64,000 bases of DNA from Pythium myriotylum (taxonomy: Eukaryota; Oomycota; Peronosporomycetes; Pythiales; Pythiaceae), in NCBI GenBank assembly GCA_023091665.1, contig JALJCQ010000007.1, positions 1 to 64,000 on the forward strand, written 5' to 3'. The position numbers and the translations under genes were made by a program. Under the pieces are notes generated by a model. It did no database searches, was not told the DNA's origin, and saw only the letters and a list, made by a program, of their open reading frames with translations. Position 1 is the stretch's first letter. Each line of letters starts with the position of its first letter. Below, in pieces: positions 47,856-60,600 of this stretch.

Positions 47856-48945
47856 GGCCTCGGAGAAAGAAATAAAATACAAAACAAAAACAAAACAAAA
47901 AAAATGGATCGCGTGGGACGGGAGGGCGAACGCGCAAACAGGTTCGTAACGGGTCGGGTGGGCGGAGGGCAGTTTGCAACGAGGAGGTGGCAGATTGTCG
48001 GGGTCGGATGGCCGAAATACAGGATAGATCCGGATAGAACTCTAAACGGCTCCGACATGATCAACACTCGTTTTGGCCCTAATCGTGTACTTCGTAGAGT
48101 ATATAGATGGCCAAAACAGGATAAGGCACCTTATGTACGGGATCTGTTAGGTGGCGAAATGAGAATCGGGCATGGTGCTTTTTTTGGTGCTGGATTTGAT
48201 GGACGAATGCGAAGGCAAGTCCTACGATCTCCATTTGCAGTCGAGTGAGAGCATCCTACACAATACACGCTGTAGACCTTGTCCATGTTGCGGTGGAACT
48301 ATCAGCGGGTCTCTCACTGGACCACACCCAACTGCTCCATGCCAGAGTCTAGGAGCCTCGCTCCTCTCGTGCAAGGTGTTGAAGTCGCGGACGAGAAGCT
48401 TTGAGCGTCCATGCGCCTGAGGGTTTTGTAGACTACGGGATGCGGGAGTGGTTGAGTGTGGCGCCGATGTAGTCGAGATGATACTCCGTTGACGAAACAG
48501 AGAGAGAGAGAAAGATGGCTTTGGAGCGATCGTCTTCCGTTTGTTTATGTTGGTGATTCCTGCAAGGACTGCAGCAAAATGCACGACGCTGTGAGTAGGT
48601 AGGTCTGTTGATCTTGTTAGTCGACGTCAGGTATTCGCGCGTGTAGACTTTCGACTATGAGGAGGTGCAAAGGATTTTGAGGTCGCTTTTGCTAACTGAA
48701 CTGGGCTTTGGTCAGAGATGACAAGGGAGACGAAGTCCATGTGGCTAATGACCACAAGCAAAATGCAAGCACACCTAATAGTTGTGTTGTATCGAATGTA
48801 TTTTCGCACGAGTGAAAAAGTGAGGCATTTGAGGCCGAAATGCTTCCGTGCGGTGAAGCTGAGTCAATGAAAGGGGTCGATGGCAGGAGAGAGAGAACCG
48901 AGAGCGTCGTTGAGGCTTGCCTCGCGTCATTGTGACTGAAGTCTT
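47856..48945. other. Intergenic region
   Basis: About 1.1 kb with A/AC-rich sequence directly before the dehydrogenase and no ORF with a recognisable product. The antisense frame that runs through from 46002 is a GC-driven shadow of the dehydrogenase gene. No RNA gene was recognised. Confidence 0.5.
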
Positions 48946-49728
48946 CTAGCTGCGCGACCAGCCGTTAGCGGAAGCGCAGAACATATCGTGTAGCGAGAAC
49001 GTCATCTGGGGTTGATTGTCCACCGACACGTTCAAGTCATGCGGTACGGCGGCCACAAAACTCTGATGGACCTGGTTCCTCTGGATGACAAGTCCTTCGT
49101 TCGGAGACCGAGGAATCGTCACCACACGAGGAACAGTAGGGTCCGTAGTGGACGGGAGCTCCCCCCAATTCGTTAGCACAGACTGATGGAGTGGCGCATT
49201 GCCGACCGAGATCTCCTGGACGACTCGGATGGGGCAGCGGCCACAAAGGATTCTGGCGCCGAGGGCACGCTCGAAGACAACAGCGAGCGCAGCTTTCACG
49301 AGATGGTTCGCGGGAACACCGTCTGTACGGGCGTCGAAAACGACCACACGCTGGATGCGGCGATCCTGGAGATAGTTGTTGGCTACCGCGATGAGTGCCG
49401 GCACGCTTCGGTATTTGACTTCGATCTCGACGATGACAATGGGTACAGTGCCAATCGCCACCACGTCCAGAACATATCGATCGCCAGCAAACATAGCTGG
49501 TTCTTTGGTCCACGCGTTCAGATCTTGTGGCGTGGGTTGTTGTCGTAGGCGTTTAGAGTATGCGTGGACAACAACGAAGGCTTCCATTCTCGCATCTCGG
49601 TGCTCGTAGGTCTCGACGCCCATGAGCTCAAGCGTTCCGTCGCTGCGAAGACGAAGAATGAGTTCACACGCCACATCCCTCAGGATCCTGTTCAACATTG
49701 CAGCAGTCACGCCGCGTGCCACCTCCAC
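48946..49728 (-). CDS. Hypothetical protein with PD-(D/E)XK-like core, 5' end unclear
   Basis: An open frame of about 260 codons ending in SANGWSRS. The segment YVLDVVAIGTVP...VIVEIEVKYRS has the D...ExK arrangement and strand pattern of PD-(D/E)XK nucleases, followed by a helix-strand part (NNYLQDRRIQRVVVFDA). The first ATG in frame within the conserved part lies at about 49698. The frame stays open upstream to about 49816 without an ATG, while another frame there (TKRQLETAEKIFLEHARE) also looks coding. A frameshift or an unrecognised intron near 49730-49800 is therefore likely. This may be a decayed element-related gene or a real gene with one more exon. No family name is given. Confidence 0.45.
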   Translation of the reverse strand: MEVARGVTAAMLNRILRDVACELILRLRSDGTLELMGVETYEHRDARMEAFVVVHAYSKRLRQQPTPQDLNAWTKEPAMFAGDRYVLDVVAIGTVPIVIVEIEVKYRSVPALIAVANNYLQDRRIQRVVVFDARTDGVPANHLVKAALAVVFERALGARILCGRCPIRVVQEISVGNAPLHQSVLTNWGELPSTTDPTVPRVVTIPRSPNEGLVIQRNQVHQSFVAAVPHDLNVSVDNQPQMTFSLHDMFCASANGWSRS

Positions 49729-50764
49729 GCAGATATCGACCTGGCCGTCGTCATCATCAGCCCACGAGCCGCGCTGACCTCCCGTGCGTGCTCGAGGAAG
49801 ATTTTTTCCGCCGTCTCAAGTTGCCGCTTCGTCACCATCCTTGGTTGGCGTAGTCTCGCAGCAGACAGCACCACGGGTGTAGCTGCTGCTGAGGTCGGCG
49901 TTGGCGTTGGCTTGCTGCAGCAGTTGCTTCTAGACGCGTTACTGCGATGCGGCGACGCGAGCGAAATCAGTGGACATGAGAATCCCATCGACATCCAAGT
50001 CTCTTCCCAGATGATGATGAGCGGGGGTTTCAATCATGGACCACAGACATCACCCACTCTCTCCAAATGTGCTCGCGACCCGCCAATAGCTTTGCATCCG
50101 TTCCAGTTCGTGACGCAAGACCGAGAACCGTTGCCAGCAGAACGAACCGACAAACCTCGTAGGGCTTGAGCAAGCCCCTCTAGCGCCTTCATCCAGCGAC
50201 ACAGCTTTTGGACCAGGGAAGATATCCTTCCTCGGCCTTCATCGGTACGTACACCTCGTTCGTTGGCGCCTACACCTCTTTCATTGGTACACACATGGAC
50301 TTGATGCTGCGACGACCAACTGGAACATTTCGTTGTAGTCTGGGTCGAGGATGAGCGCGATAACTTCTTGATCGTATCAGATCTCCTGCATATTTCGCTG
50401 AATGTGATCGCGTAGGCACACGAAGGTCGTCGCTGCCAGCGAGCGAGCGGTTTAGCTTACTCCCCGGGCCATGCAATCAACGGAGACCACCACGCGGTCA
50501 TCCAGATCGATGACCACCAGTCCACACGAGCTCACGGTGACCTTGCCTCGAGGCTCCGTGATGACTTTCGTCCGTGGTTGTCAAGTCAACATATCAATTT
50601 ACTGTCCCTTCGATCCTTCCTAGTCGCGATCAGGTTGTCCTTGTTGAACTCAAGAGACTCTATCATCTTGGATCGTGTCTCGCCACGTTTTCAGCACTGG
50701 TTTGCCCATGACAGATTTGACGAATTTTCTCTATCGGTTTTAATTAGCAGTGTTTATCTCAAGC
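49729..50764. other. Region with degenerate coding fragments
   Basis: About 1 kb without a supported gene. Minus-strand fragments such as TKRQLETAEKIFLEHARE (about 49800) and a stretch near 50470-50570 reading KVTVSSCGLVVIDLDDRVVVSVD look coding-like but are cut by stops and in different frames. They may be remains of one decayed gene, possibly the same unit as 48946-49728. Confidence 0.35.
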
Positions 50765-51427
50765 CTAGTCGCCCAGCACCTCGGTCGCGAGCTTGGTCAC
50801 GTCGTCGTCGACCTGCACGACGTGCTTGTGGAGCGATTGGCACTGCTCCTGGAGCGTCGTGATGTGGCCGCGCTGCACGTTGAGGCACTTGTTGAGCCGC
50901 TCGATCTCCTCGCTTGCCGTGTTGAGCTTCTTCTGGTAGTCGACGCGCAGCTTGTGGAGTTCTTCGCTCATGCGCTCGGTGATCTCCTCAATCTTGGACA
51001 TGAGAAGCGCCTTGTCGGCCTGGTGGATCGACATGAGCTTCTGGATCGTGTCTTCATGGGACTGCACCTTGCATTCGAGTGCATAGAGCTGGTCCTTGAC
51101 GCTCACGCGGCTCGAGCCCCCACCGCCGCCTCCGTTGCTCGGCGACGGCGCACGCACAGACGAGAGCCGCGAGCGGATGTCTCGCGTGGGCGATGGCTGC
51201 AACACTTCGTCTTCCATGTCGTTGAACATGCGCTCCGACTCCATGCTGATCTTCATGTTCTTCATGCTGTTGCTCGTGCCCGAGAGACGCGACTCCATGG
51301 CGGCAAACGCTCCCGACGAGAAGGAGGAGCGGGACGGCGGACGCGACGTCGTGGTGGGCGAGGCGGGTGGGGGGCCGCGGGCGGATTCGGGAATGGCCGC
51401 CGCCTCGGTCTCGTCCTGTGCCTCCAT
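50765..51427 (-). CDS. Coiled-coil protein
   Basis: A 220-residue protein with a Ser/Pro/Gly-rich N-terminal half that is probably disordered, followed from about residue 108 (RVSVKDQLYALECKVQSHED) by an uninterrupted heptad-type helix to near the C-terminus (EEIERLNKCLNVQRGHITTL, QSLHKHVVQVDDDVTKLATE). It has no signal peptide, membrane segment or known domain. Start at ATG 51427. It follows the giant gene in the same direction, with about 230 bp between. A structural or cytoskeletal adaptor role is only a guess. Confidence 0.72.
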   Translation of the reverse strand: MEAQDETEAAAIPESARGPPPASPTTTSRPPSRSSFSSGAFAAMESRLSGTSNSMKNMKISMESERMFNDMEDEVLQPSPTRDIRSRLSSVRAPSPSNGGGGGGSSRVSVKDQLYALECKVQSHEDTIQKLMSIHQADKALLMSKIEEITERMSEELHKLRVDYQKKLNTASEEIERLNKCLNVQRGHITTLQEQCQSLHKHVVQVDDDVTKLATEVLGD

Positions 51428-51660
51428 CCACCTCCTTGGATATGACGGCCCAGACTGCGAAGCGACAAGAGCTCGGCGATACCGAGGCAGGAAGAGAAAG
51501 TATTTTTGGGGATGCCTGGGCTTGGACGCCTCCCCTTGGACACGCCCTTGGGAGGATAAGAGAGTGAGAGATCAGATCCACAGAGTATCTAAAACGGAAA
51601 CATGGATTCATGTAGCTTACGAGGGACGTGGAGTTGTCGCCCGGGATGATTTAGGATCTT

Positions 51661-54600
51661 TTAAAACTTGGTGGAGGAAAGATCTGGTCGCGCACGGTTG
51701 CAGACCTCGCAGTAAAAGTTGTTCATGGAGTTGAAAAACGTGCAGCCGCCCTGCTCACCGGCGCAGACCCACTTGCCGCGCGGAACTGCTCTCTGACCAT
51801 CGACGCCCAGCTCGCAGATTGCACAAGCCACGTCGCCCGGCAGGTTAATGAATGTGCAGTTAGCGCATTGCCAGCCTTGCTGGGAGCTGCTGCTAGCCTT
51901 GCTGGCTTCATCTTGGAGCAGCGGGTTGGGCTCGCTGCATGCACCACAGACTTGTACACTGCCCTCGTTGACGTATGTGCACACGGGACAATTCCAGGCC
52001 ACGCCCTCGAAGTCTGCTTGCTCTGCACGCAGCTTCATGTCTTCACGCCGTAGCTCTTCCTCCATTTGCTGCAGCGAGATACCAAAAGCGGCACAAATTG
52101 TCACTGCAGACACTCCGCCGTTGGTCTCAAACTGAGCAGGTTCGGCGATGAGACCGATGATCTCATTCAGCTCGCCCGAGCTGTAGCCAAGCTGGAAGCT
52201 CTCGAAGCATTTGAGTGTCTCTTCTGCGTTCAAGCGGCCATCACCGTTCTCGTCGAAGCGGCGCAGCGCCGTCGCAAGCTGCAGCTTCTTCTTCTTCCGC
52301 TGTAGTGACTGCTGGAACTGCTGCATTCGCGCACGGGCACTTAGCAAGTGCCACTCATCCTTGCGCGTGAACACCTTGGCGAGCGGTGTATCCCCCCATA
52401 AATGACGCTCGCGCCGGCGCAGTCGCAGCAAACATTCGAAGAACTCGTGGCGGAGCGCGATCGGAACATCCGAGAGGCCCTCCATGAGCACTTCCAGTTC
52501 CTGCGGAGTATAGTACATCTCGTTGTTGAAAAAGCGAAGACACTGAATACCAGTCGTGAGCTTGCGCTTTTTGATTGAGACCAAGCCGTCGTCATTATCG
52601 CCCCACGTTGCTGTAAATGATGAGCTTTCGACGAGCTCACCCTCACAAGTGCGAAGCCGGATTTGACTTGTCCGCAGCACAGGGTGGTTCTTGTGAATCA
52701 TGCGGCGAACAGTCTCACCTTCCGCGAGCGAAATTGTCGCGAGATAGACAGGCATCTGGTCCATCAACGTGATAACCTCGCCCTTCAAAGCAGTCGAGAT
52801 CTCGCTTGGGTGCTGACGTGCAAGCTGCGAAGCCAAGCCCAGGGCTTTGACTGCCGCATCGTTGGGCGCAATAGCGTTTGGTCCCGCTTCCGTCATTACC
52901 TTCATGAAGAGGTGATGAACAGCCTTCTTCATAGTCTCTTGCTCAGCAAGAGGCGACCACTCAAGGATAAGCCCAACATTTTTGACTCGGCGCTCGCCAA
53001 GACCAACCCAGCGACGTCGGAAAAAGTTACTAGACACCAGTAGTTCACCTGGGAACGCGATGGCTGGGCATTCTGTGTGTGCTTGAAATTTCGAGAACGG
53101 ATAGAACACCGCGCTATCACCGTCATCGACGTTGGATAGAGCAGCAGCAAGAATGCTCGCACTCCAAGGAATCGGGTGTTCATCATCACGCGTAAATGCG
53201 CTCATTTTCTGCTCTTCTTGTTCAGCTTCTTCTTCCGCTTCTTCCTCGGCTTCTTGTTCGTTTTCGTGGACGACTTCTGCGGTTAATCGCATGTCTGCAT
53301 GGTCCGCGTCATCTTGTCCAACACCATGTCTCGCTGAGTGGGCGAGACGTTGTTTGACGTCTTCCACGCGCTGCTTCTCACCATCAGTCTGCACAAAAGA
53401 CTGGTGCTTAAGCACCAAGCCATCGATCACATCGCGCAGCTCCTTCTTGGTTGGGACCACCGACTCGACGGTGTACGAGATCTCCTCGCGGAAACGATCA
53501 ATGCACTCTCGGAGCCAAGCAACATCTGGTTCTTCCCCGATAAAACGACGAAGCCTCTTTGATGCCTGATAATGCTTCTCGCTGTGTGCACTCGCAATGT
53601 CTGCCATCAGCGAATGCAAGGCACGCTTACGCCACGTGTTGTGAAGTTCCTGCAGCGAGAGTTGTACGAGCTGCATCGATTCCATGCGCATTGAGTTTAT
53701 CAGTAACCACGCTGGAACAAGCAGCAAAAACGACTCGAGCTTCTTCGTCTTCTCCGCGAGATTCGCGGAGCCTGCCAGCGCCATCTCGTGGCGGATCCGG
53801 TTTTCGACCTCCGGAATCATGAAGAGATGGATCGACTGCCCCGTCTCGATTCCTCGCATACGGTACGCGCCTTGAGCATAGTCACGGAACGTCATATCTT
53901 TGCCGAGTGTGAGCACTGCACGCGCATCAACAGCTTGCTTGATATCCATGCCGGTAGTGTGCACTTGGTCATAGAACGTAAACCGCTTCGCAGGGCTAAG
54001 GCCACACTGAACAAGTGGCATTGGTGCGTTGTGGTCTCGGAGCAAGATCATTTGCCGATCTTCGTTGTCTAGATATACAACTCCTTCCATAGCTGGAGGC
54101 AAGTTTTGAAGCAAGAAAGCTGCCACTTCGTGATTCTCAAACCCAGTGATGAGCGCGCCAGTATCGATTAGGGCGTGGAAAGGAGGGTTTGCACGAGCAA
54201 TGTCGAGTAAAAGGCTGCGCGCAGTCCAGTTCACTTTCCGCTCAACCGAAACAATTCGAGAACTCGTGAGTGCCTGGAAAATGCTGCCATCACTTCGCGG
54301 CTCGTAATAACACTCGCCCAAATCCATCGGAAGCAAGTTTGATGGAGTGCCAGAAAAGCCGATACGCTTGGAGAAGAGGGCGTTGCTTCCCAGCTCGTGG
54401 CCACACGCAGAGATTTTGAGCTTCTGGAAATTCATGCACGACGGGAACACATGCTGGCGTGCGTAGTAGTATACGACTCCAGAGAGCTTCGATACGAGAG
54501 CGTGAAGTCGAGACACTTGAGATGGGTCTCTCAATTGGAAGAGTGGGAGTGGAAGTACGCCACCTCCACTCTTTCCGTTCTTGGAGAGCGCAAGGCCAGC

Positions 54601-57600
54601 AGTGACCCATTCTCGGAACATTGCGCAAGCTGGGCGCTGGTCTCGTGGTCCGAGCTGTCGACTGAAGTCTTGTTTCAACTGAGACACAATGCGGACAAGA
54701 TCCGATACGCGAATGCCTTCGTATCGGTAGGCCAGGATTGTCAATCCGATGAGGACATCTGGGTGTGCAAACTCAGAGGAGCGACTTGGCACGTCCTTAC
54801 CCACGAACGGGACTGCAAGAAGCAATCGGGAATGGGAGTTGCCACCTGAAGCTCCTGACGCAGCCTGCGCTTGGTATTCTCCTCGCAGCAAACCGTATGA
54901 CACTCGATTAATCTTGGAGAGCACATGAGGAAGGATTGTGCGGATCCAGTCACGAGCAAGATTGACGAGCTTGATTGATGAGTCGGACAGACCATTGTCA
55001 ATCGCATTTCGAAGATCATGGTTTGTGTGCAGCTCTTGGCGGTCACATTGCAGATAGTGTGCAATTACATCTGTGCCCACCTCCATTTTGCCCATCTTTA
55101 GGTGCTTGAGAAGCCACGCAATTGCGATCTCTGTCACAATGGGCATGATTTTGGACTCGTAGAACTCCATGTCGAGCAGCACAAGATGTGGGAACCGCTG
55201 CAGCGCGTGCGAGGAGTAGCCTTCCGCCAAAACAGCGTGGAGTCTCTTCTTCACGTCAGGGTCACTTTCAGCTGGGTCGTGGAGAACTGCATCGATGAGC
55301 TGAATGGGTAATTCCCAACGATTGGCAGCCAAATCAATAGGGAACTTGTTGCCGATCGGGAAGTTCAGCTCAGATCGCAGAGGATGTAACAATACATCGA
55401 CCTCGTCCATGATAAGAATGCCTCCATCTTGCCACAGTTTCAGTATTCTGTGAAGCTCGTCAGCCATTTCAGACCGATCCTCTAGTGTTCGTCGGATGCG
55501 TCGAATATTTTGCGACGAGGACGCCTTAATTGGCGGAAGCTGAATCACTTCTGAGGACTCTTCGAGTGAGTGAAGAAGCTCGACAACCTTCAGCATCATC
55601 GACTTTATCGACTCAGGTGACGCACAGACCACATCTCCGTGTAATCTGGCGCGATTGACTTTTTCGAACAGCTTGACTGCGTGTTTTGGGTCATCGGGAA
55701 CAGATCGATCAAACTCAAACGTGAAGATGCGCTTCTTAAGCACGGCATTGCTAAATCTGCTTCGCAGTACCTGACGAGATTGCTCAAGCAAGGCGGTTGG
55801 CATCACGTGGGTGACCAAATGCTGCTTGTCTGCCAGAATGTATGTTAGTAAAGGGCCAACGACGGTGGTCTTGCCTGCGCCCATGATCATCTGTTGCACT
55901 CTAGAGTCTCCGCGCGCTAGGCTCTGTAGGAAGCTGTCGATCATCTGCACTTGACGGCCACGCAGCAGGATATCAAACACATACTCAAACACGAGAAACC
56001 GCGGATCAAAGCATGATTGCGCTGAATCGCCAGCATCTCTCTTCAAGTAGTGGCGCTTTGACAAAAGAGCGTCCGCGAGGTCTTTCGAGGCCTGGAGTGT
56101 CTGCTTGATATGGGCTTGTTTCACTTGCCCATCAGATCCCTTGGACGCACCCTCAAGCTCGTGCAGACGGCGGATCAAGACGCGAGCCAGTTGGATGGTA
56201 CGATTTATGTGGACAATACGGTTGCACAACAAAAGGATACAGAGAATGCGCTGGGCCAGAGATTCCGAAGAACAAACCCTTGAGGCAAAAGGGTTACGGC
56301 GCATGAGATCAGATTCGAACATACTCGAAGACAGAAGTGACGTGAGGTAGTCAAATCTGACTCTTGGAAAGGTGCCAATTCGGCGCTGCATGAGAAATTT
56401 CCCGATATTCGTCGCATCTTCACTCTCCGGTGGGGTCTTGTTCGCCTCGGCTTCAACGTCAAGAATCGATTCGTCAACTGTGATTCGATCCTGGAAGCGT
56501 TGTCTTGCGCAGACCTCAATGAGATTCTGGACACTTTCTACGGCTGTCGCGGGGTCTGAGCCGGAGCTTAATGCAACCACATCCCCTGGAGTGATACTGG
56601 TAACAAAAGCGTCTTTGCTACCATTAACGGCATTGGCGTTTGCCGTGATATCGTCTCCGAGGCGTTTCAGCAAGTCCTTCGCAGCAACAGTCTGGGCAGC
56701 AGGATGCTCGGAGAGGTCAAACGGGAGCGCGGCATTCAGTGTGCTTTCAGGGTCGCAAAATGTGATATAGCGCGAGACATCCATGCATTCCAACGGAAAT
56801 TCGGCATTGATTTTCGCAGACGACGCCGCTAAGAACAAGCGCGTATCGCATGAAGTGTTCGACGCTTCAAATGCATTACCAAGCTGAGCGAGCGGAAGTA
56901 AAATTGTTACCAGTCGCTCAGCCGAAAGGTGCGCGCGACTGAATTGTGTCTTCAGTGGTCGGACAATACGCTGTTGGTGGTCATCGGAGCTTAGCTTGGA
57001 AAGAAACTCGACTTCCCCAATCTCGAAGAAGCTCTTCACAAGCGACCCGAAAGTCATCTTTGAATACAAGTTGGCACCAAACGACAGCATACGTGTACTC
57101 TCGCCGTCCGTCGGCGTTTGAGACCACTGATCGTACGGATATCCAGTCATCAGAGCCAATTGGGCAACTGCGAGCGAAGGCACCGACTCCTCTTCGCCTT
57201 CTTCCACAGTCTCTCGGCCCCATCGAGAGAGTTTCAAGTGCAAAAAACGGACTGCGAGATCGCCGTACGAGTGGGTGCAGTCTTCTCCGCCGAGGTCAAC
57301 GCGAACTTGACGGTTCAGACACTCATAAAGGAACATAAATCCTAAGCCACGATTCGAGCCACTGATCTCGTCACCGACAACTGCGCAATTCCAGACGAGT
57401 TTTCCCGCTTCTTCCTCGTCGATTGTGAATACCTGGTCTGCACCCACGCTATGCTTTGGTCTATTGTATCGAACTGTCGAAAGCTTCTTGCCATGATCTG
57501 TGAGATATTCTTTGCTGTACAAGCGTAGCTTCATCCACGGTTGCCCCCCAACACGGCTTCGAGTGAGCTTGAACTCAACTTGTTTCTTCGAGTCACTCGC

Positions 57601-60600
57601 AGCATGATCAACGTTGTGATCACACAACTCCTTCCTCAGCAAGAGCAGCGGAGACCGCTGGTGGCAAAGTTTTAAAGCCTCCTGCTCTTCTTCAAGTGTT
57701 AGTCTACATGTAGCGTCGACGTGTGAGAGTGCAGACAAGTAATCATGTACTTCAGCCGCCAACTTCCACGGTGCCTTGTTTTCACTGTACGCAATACTTA
57801 ACGATAGACGAACTCGACATGCACACGCGTCAGGGTGGCGATCATCAAGCGTCTTGCTTAGCTGGTCGAAAATCCATTTTTCTTCGTCCGTAAATTTGAC
57901 ATCGACGGTGACTCCATTAATGAACTCCATTGCAGTGGCGTAGTTGCGAGCAAGCAAATTTGCAAGGATAAGATACAACGTAGAGCTTAGCGACGGTGGG
58001 AGCAGGAAAGTGCGGCTCGAGTGGATCGGATATGAGTAGAATCTTGTCTCCATTGCTTGTTGCCAGCCCATAGATGCACGATCTCCGATGACAAGATTAC
58101 CCAGTGGCTCTCCTTGGATCGACGGACGATAGAGATCATGATTAGGACATACCAGTTTGAGATCGTTCGTGTCAGATTCGAGAAGCCAGGCATCAGTTGT
58201 CGTCGAAAGAAGTGCTTCTAGATATTTGGTGTTTCTCGAGTTTCCAGCTGCTGACTTGGCATCACTGATGAACCATCCATTTTGATCCATCACCTCAAAG
58301 CGAACGGAAGACCCGGAAGTACTTCCTCTTGGTTGGAGTTTTATCTTCAAACGAGGAAGTTCAACAAACTCGATCTTTGTCCGGTCGCTTTCGGACGAGT
58401 GCTTGCACCACACTAGAATGTGAGAGAGGTCTTCGAGTCGAGATAGCAAGTTGGTAATACGTAGAAGATCCTCATCTCCCTTCGCGCTAGCATCAAGAAG
58501 ATTGAGTAAAACCAAGGTCTCGCCAACCATCTCTTCAACTACTTCAAGAGTGTCCTCATCACCCGTCTTCTGTTCATCGCTGTCGATATCCATCGGTTGA
58601 GTCGGAGGCAATAGCTCATCCTGCAATGCAGGCCCACCTGCCGATCCATCCACTCGCTTAATTTCGTCCGTGTTGAGTGGATCCAGAAGCCAGGCACGAG
58701 CAAGTTCCACGTCTTTGTCAAAAATCTCAAGTGAATACTCAACAGCCACTCGAGATGGCGATGTGTCAAGACTCATCAAAATGCCAACATTTTGTTCGTG
58801 GACTTCGTCTTCGGTCATGACCACATCACCTGATTCTGCAGCGGCTTCCGCCTCGGCAATCTTCGTTTGATTCGTTTCGTCGAGCAGCCATTGTGCCGCC
58901 ATCGCCACATTGCTCGATGACTCCCGAAGAGCAACACCACACGCAGCGTACGAGAAACCCATCGCCATGAGCTGTACCACGTCTTCATCTCGCACCTCAG
59001 TCGCAGTGTACATACGCGAGGTACTGCTTCCACCAAATCCGACTGGTGCAGGTGGAGGTGTCGAACTAACTTGGATCACAACTCCTTCGCTGGATGCTAC
59101 CTTACCCATCTGGGTGATCCTAGAAAATGATGTCCTAATCGACTTGCGTGTGATGACAGCCTTGCCACTGGACGCTGCCATGTCAACTTGAACTCGATAA
59201 CGAAACCATTGTGACTTCGCATCCAACGGCTCGCCTCGAATGACCCCATCCTCACCAAGCCAGAATCGAAATGACTCTAGCAAGCAGCTGGGAACAATCC
59301 CTTGCAGCAATCGAGGAGGTATGTACTGTTCGCTACCGTTAAGAAGTCGGTTTTTGCGCAAAACCACCAATGATCCTCCAACAGTCTGTCGCTCACGAGG
59401 CTCACCGCCAGCACGAAGAAGCAGAGGGTCCACTGGCCCTGCGTCAGGGTTTACATTCAGGGGGAATCCATGCAGACTGGAACGTGAATTTGACGTGAAG
59501 ATGAGCTTTCTGTACATGCGTCGGCCGTAGCTGACTAGTGCGTAGATGTGGACGACTTGTTGAGCGCGATAAGCAATGATCTCCTTGAAGGTGTCCATTT
59601 TCTCGCGGTCCTTCTTATCTTTGGGACCTTGATCAAGACCAATAAGATGGACGCGTTGAGCATTCGCACTGAGGACATTCTTTGGCAAGAAGAGCTGATA
59701 CGGAAGCTTCTTGTCTTCAGGGTCCGGCGGGTACAGCAGCCGCATTACGCTTCCAACGAGTTCGACAAACCATGCTTCTTCCACGTGAGGGTGGTCCTCG
59801 TCGCTGTAGATGTCAAACACTCGCGAGAAAGTCTCTCCAATGTACAAGAAACCGTCACTATTCTTCGGTGCATCACGTTCGGCGCCGGGTAGTGGACGGG
59901 CTGGGTGTGGACGATTGGGGAATCGTGGAGATCCACAGACCTCACAAGTCGCGTTCGGATTGTCTCCGTTGAAGTTTGCACAAGTGCATGCAGGGCACTC
60001 CCAGTACATCTTCAGCTCTTCCTCTGCCGGTGGGGCCTCCTCTGCTGTTGGGACATAGACTTTTGGGGCACCTACGCCTTGATCAACAGATTCGACTGGA
60101 TCGTCCCACTCAATGAGCTCATAATCTGTTCCGACGATCTTTATCCACAGCCGATGCTCTTGGCGGACTACAAGCCCACAGTGCAGCGATTTATTACCAA
60201 AGATGCTCTTGAAATCACCATACTGTGTCATCGAGTCAGGAACTGGCTTTAACTCGTCATTTCGCCAGAGAATCTCTCCCGTTTGCACATCCAGCTTCAG
60301 TTCCGTCTTGGTGCAGCTGTATCGACCTGCGTTCTGCACGCCAGTGCCTTCCTGCCAGTGCCATGCACTGTCAGGTTCAGTCGACCTAAGAGCAATGCGC
60401 ACCATTTCTCCAAGAACACCAGGTAGTTCGCCTCGAGGTAAGGTACTAAGCCATTTGACCACAGTGCGACGATGAATCTGCATGGCCTCAAAAATCTCCA
60501 CTTCAAGCACTTCACCTGGAGGCAGCTTTAGATCTTCTCCGTCTGCGCTGCGCAGTGCGATAATGCTTGGAGCCTGAATCGTCTGCATGCCAATTTTCAG

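Noticed and set aside
46002..48248. 748-codon ORF antisense to the dehydrogenase
   Set aside because: A GC-driven open frame opposite a clearly conserved gene, with Arg/His/Glu-rich composition and no motif.
49564..50169. Plus-strand 201-codon ORF over the possible PD-(D/E)XK region
   Set aside because: The minus strand in this region carries the more protein-like sequence. The plus-strand ORF lacks any recognisable feature.
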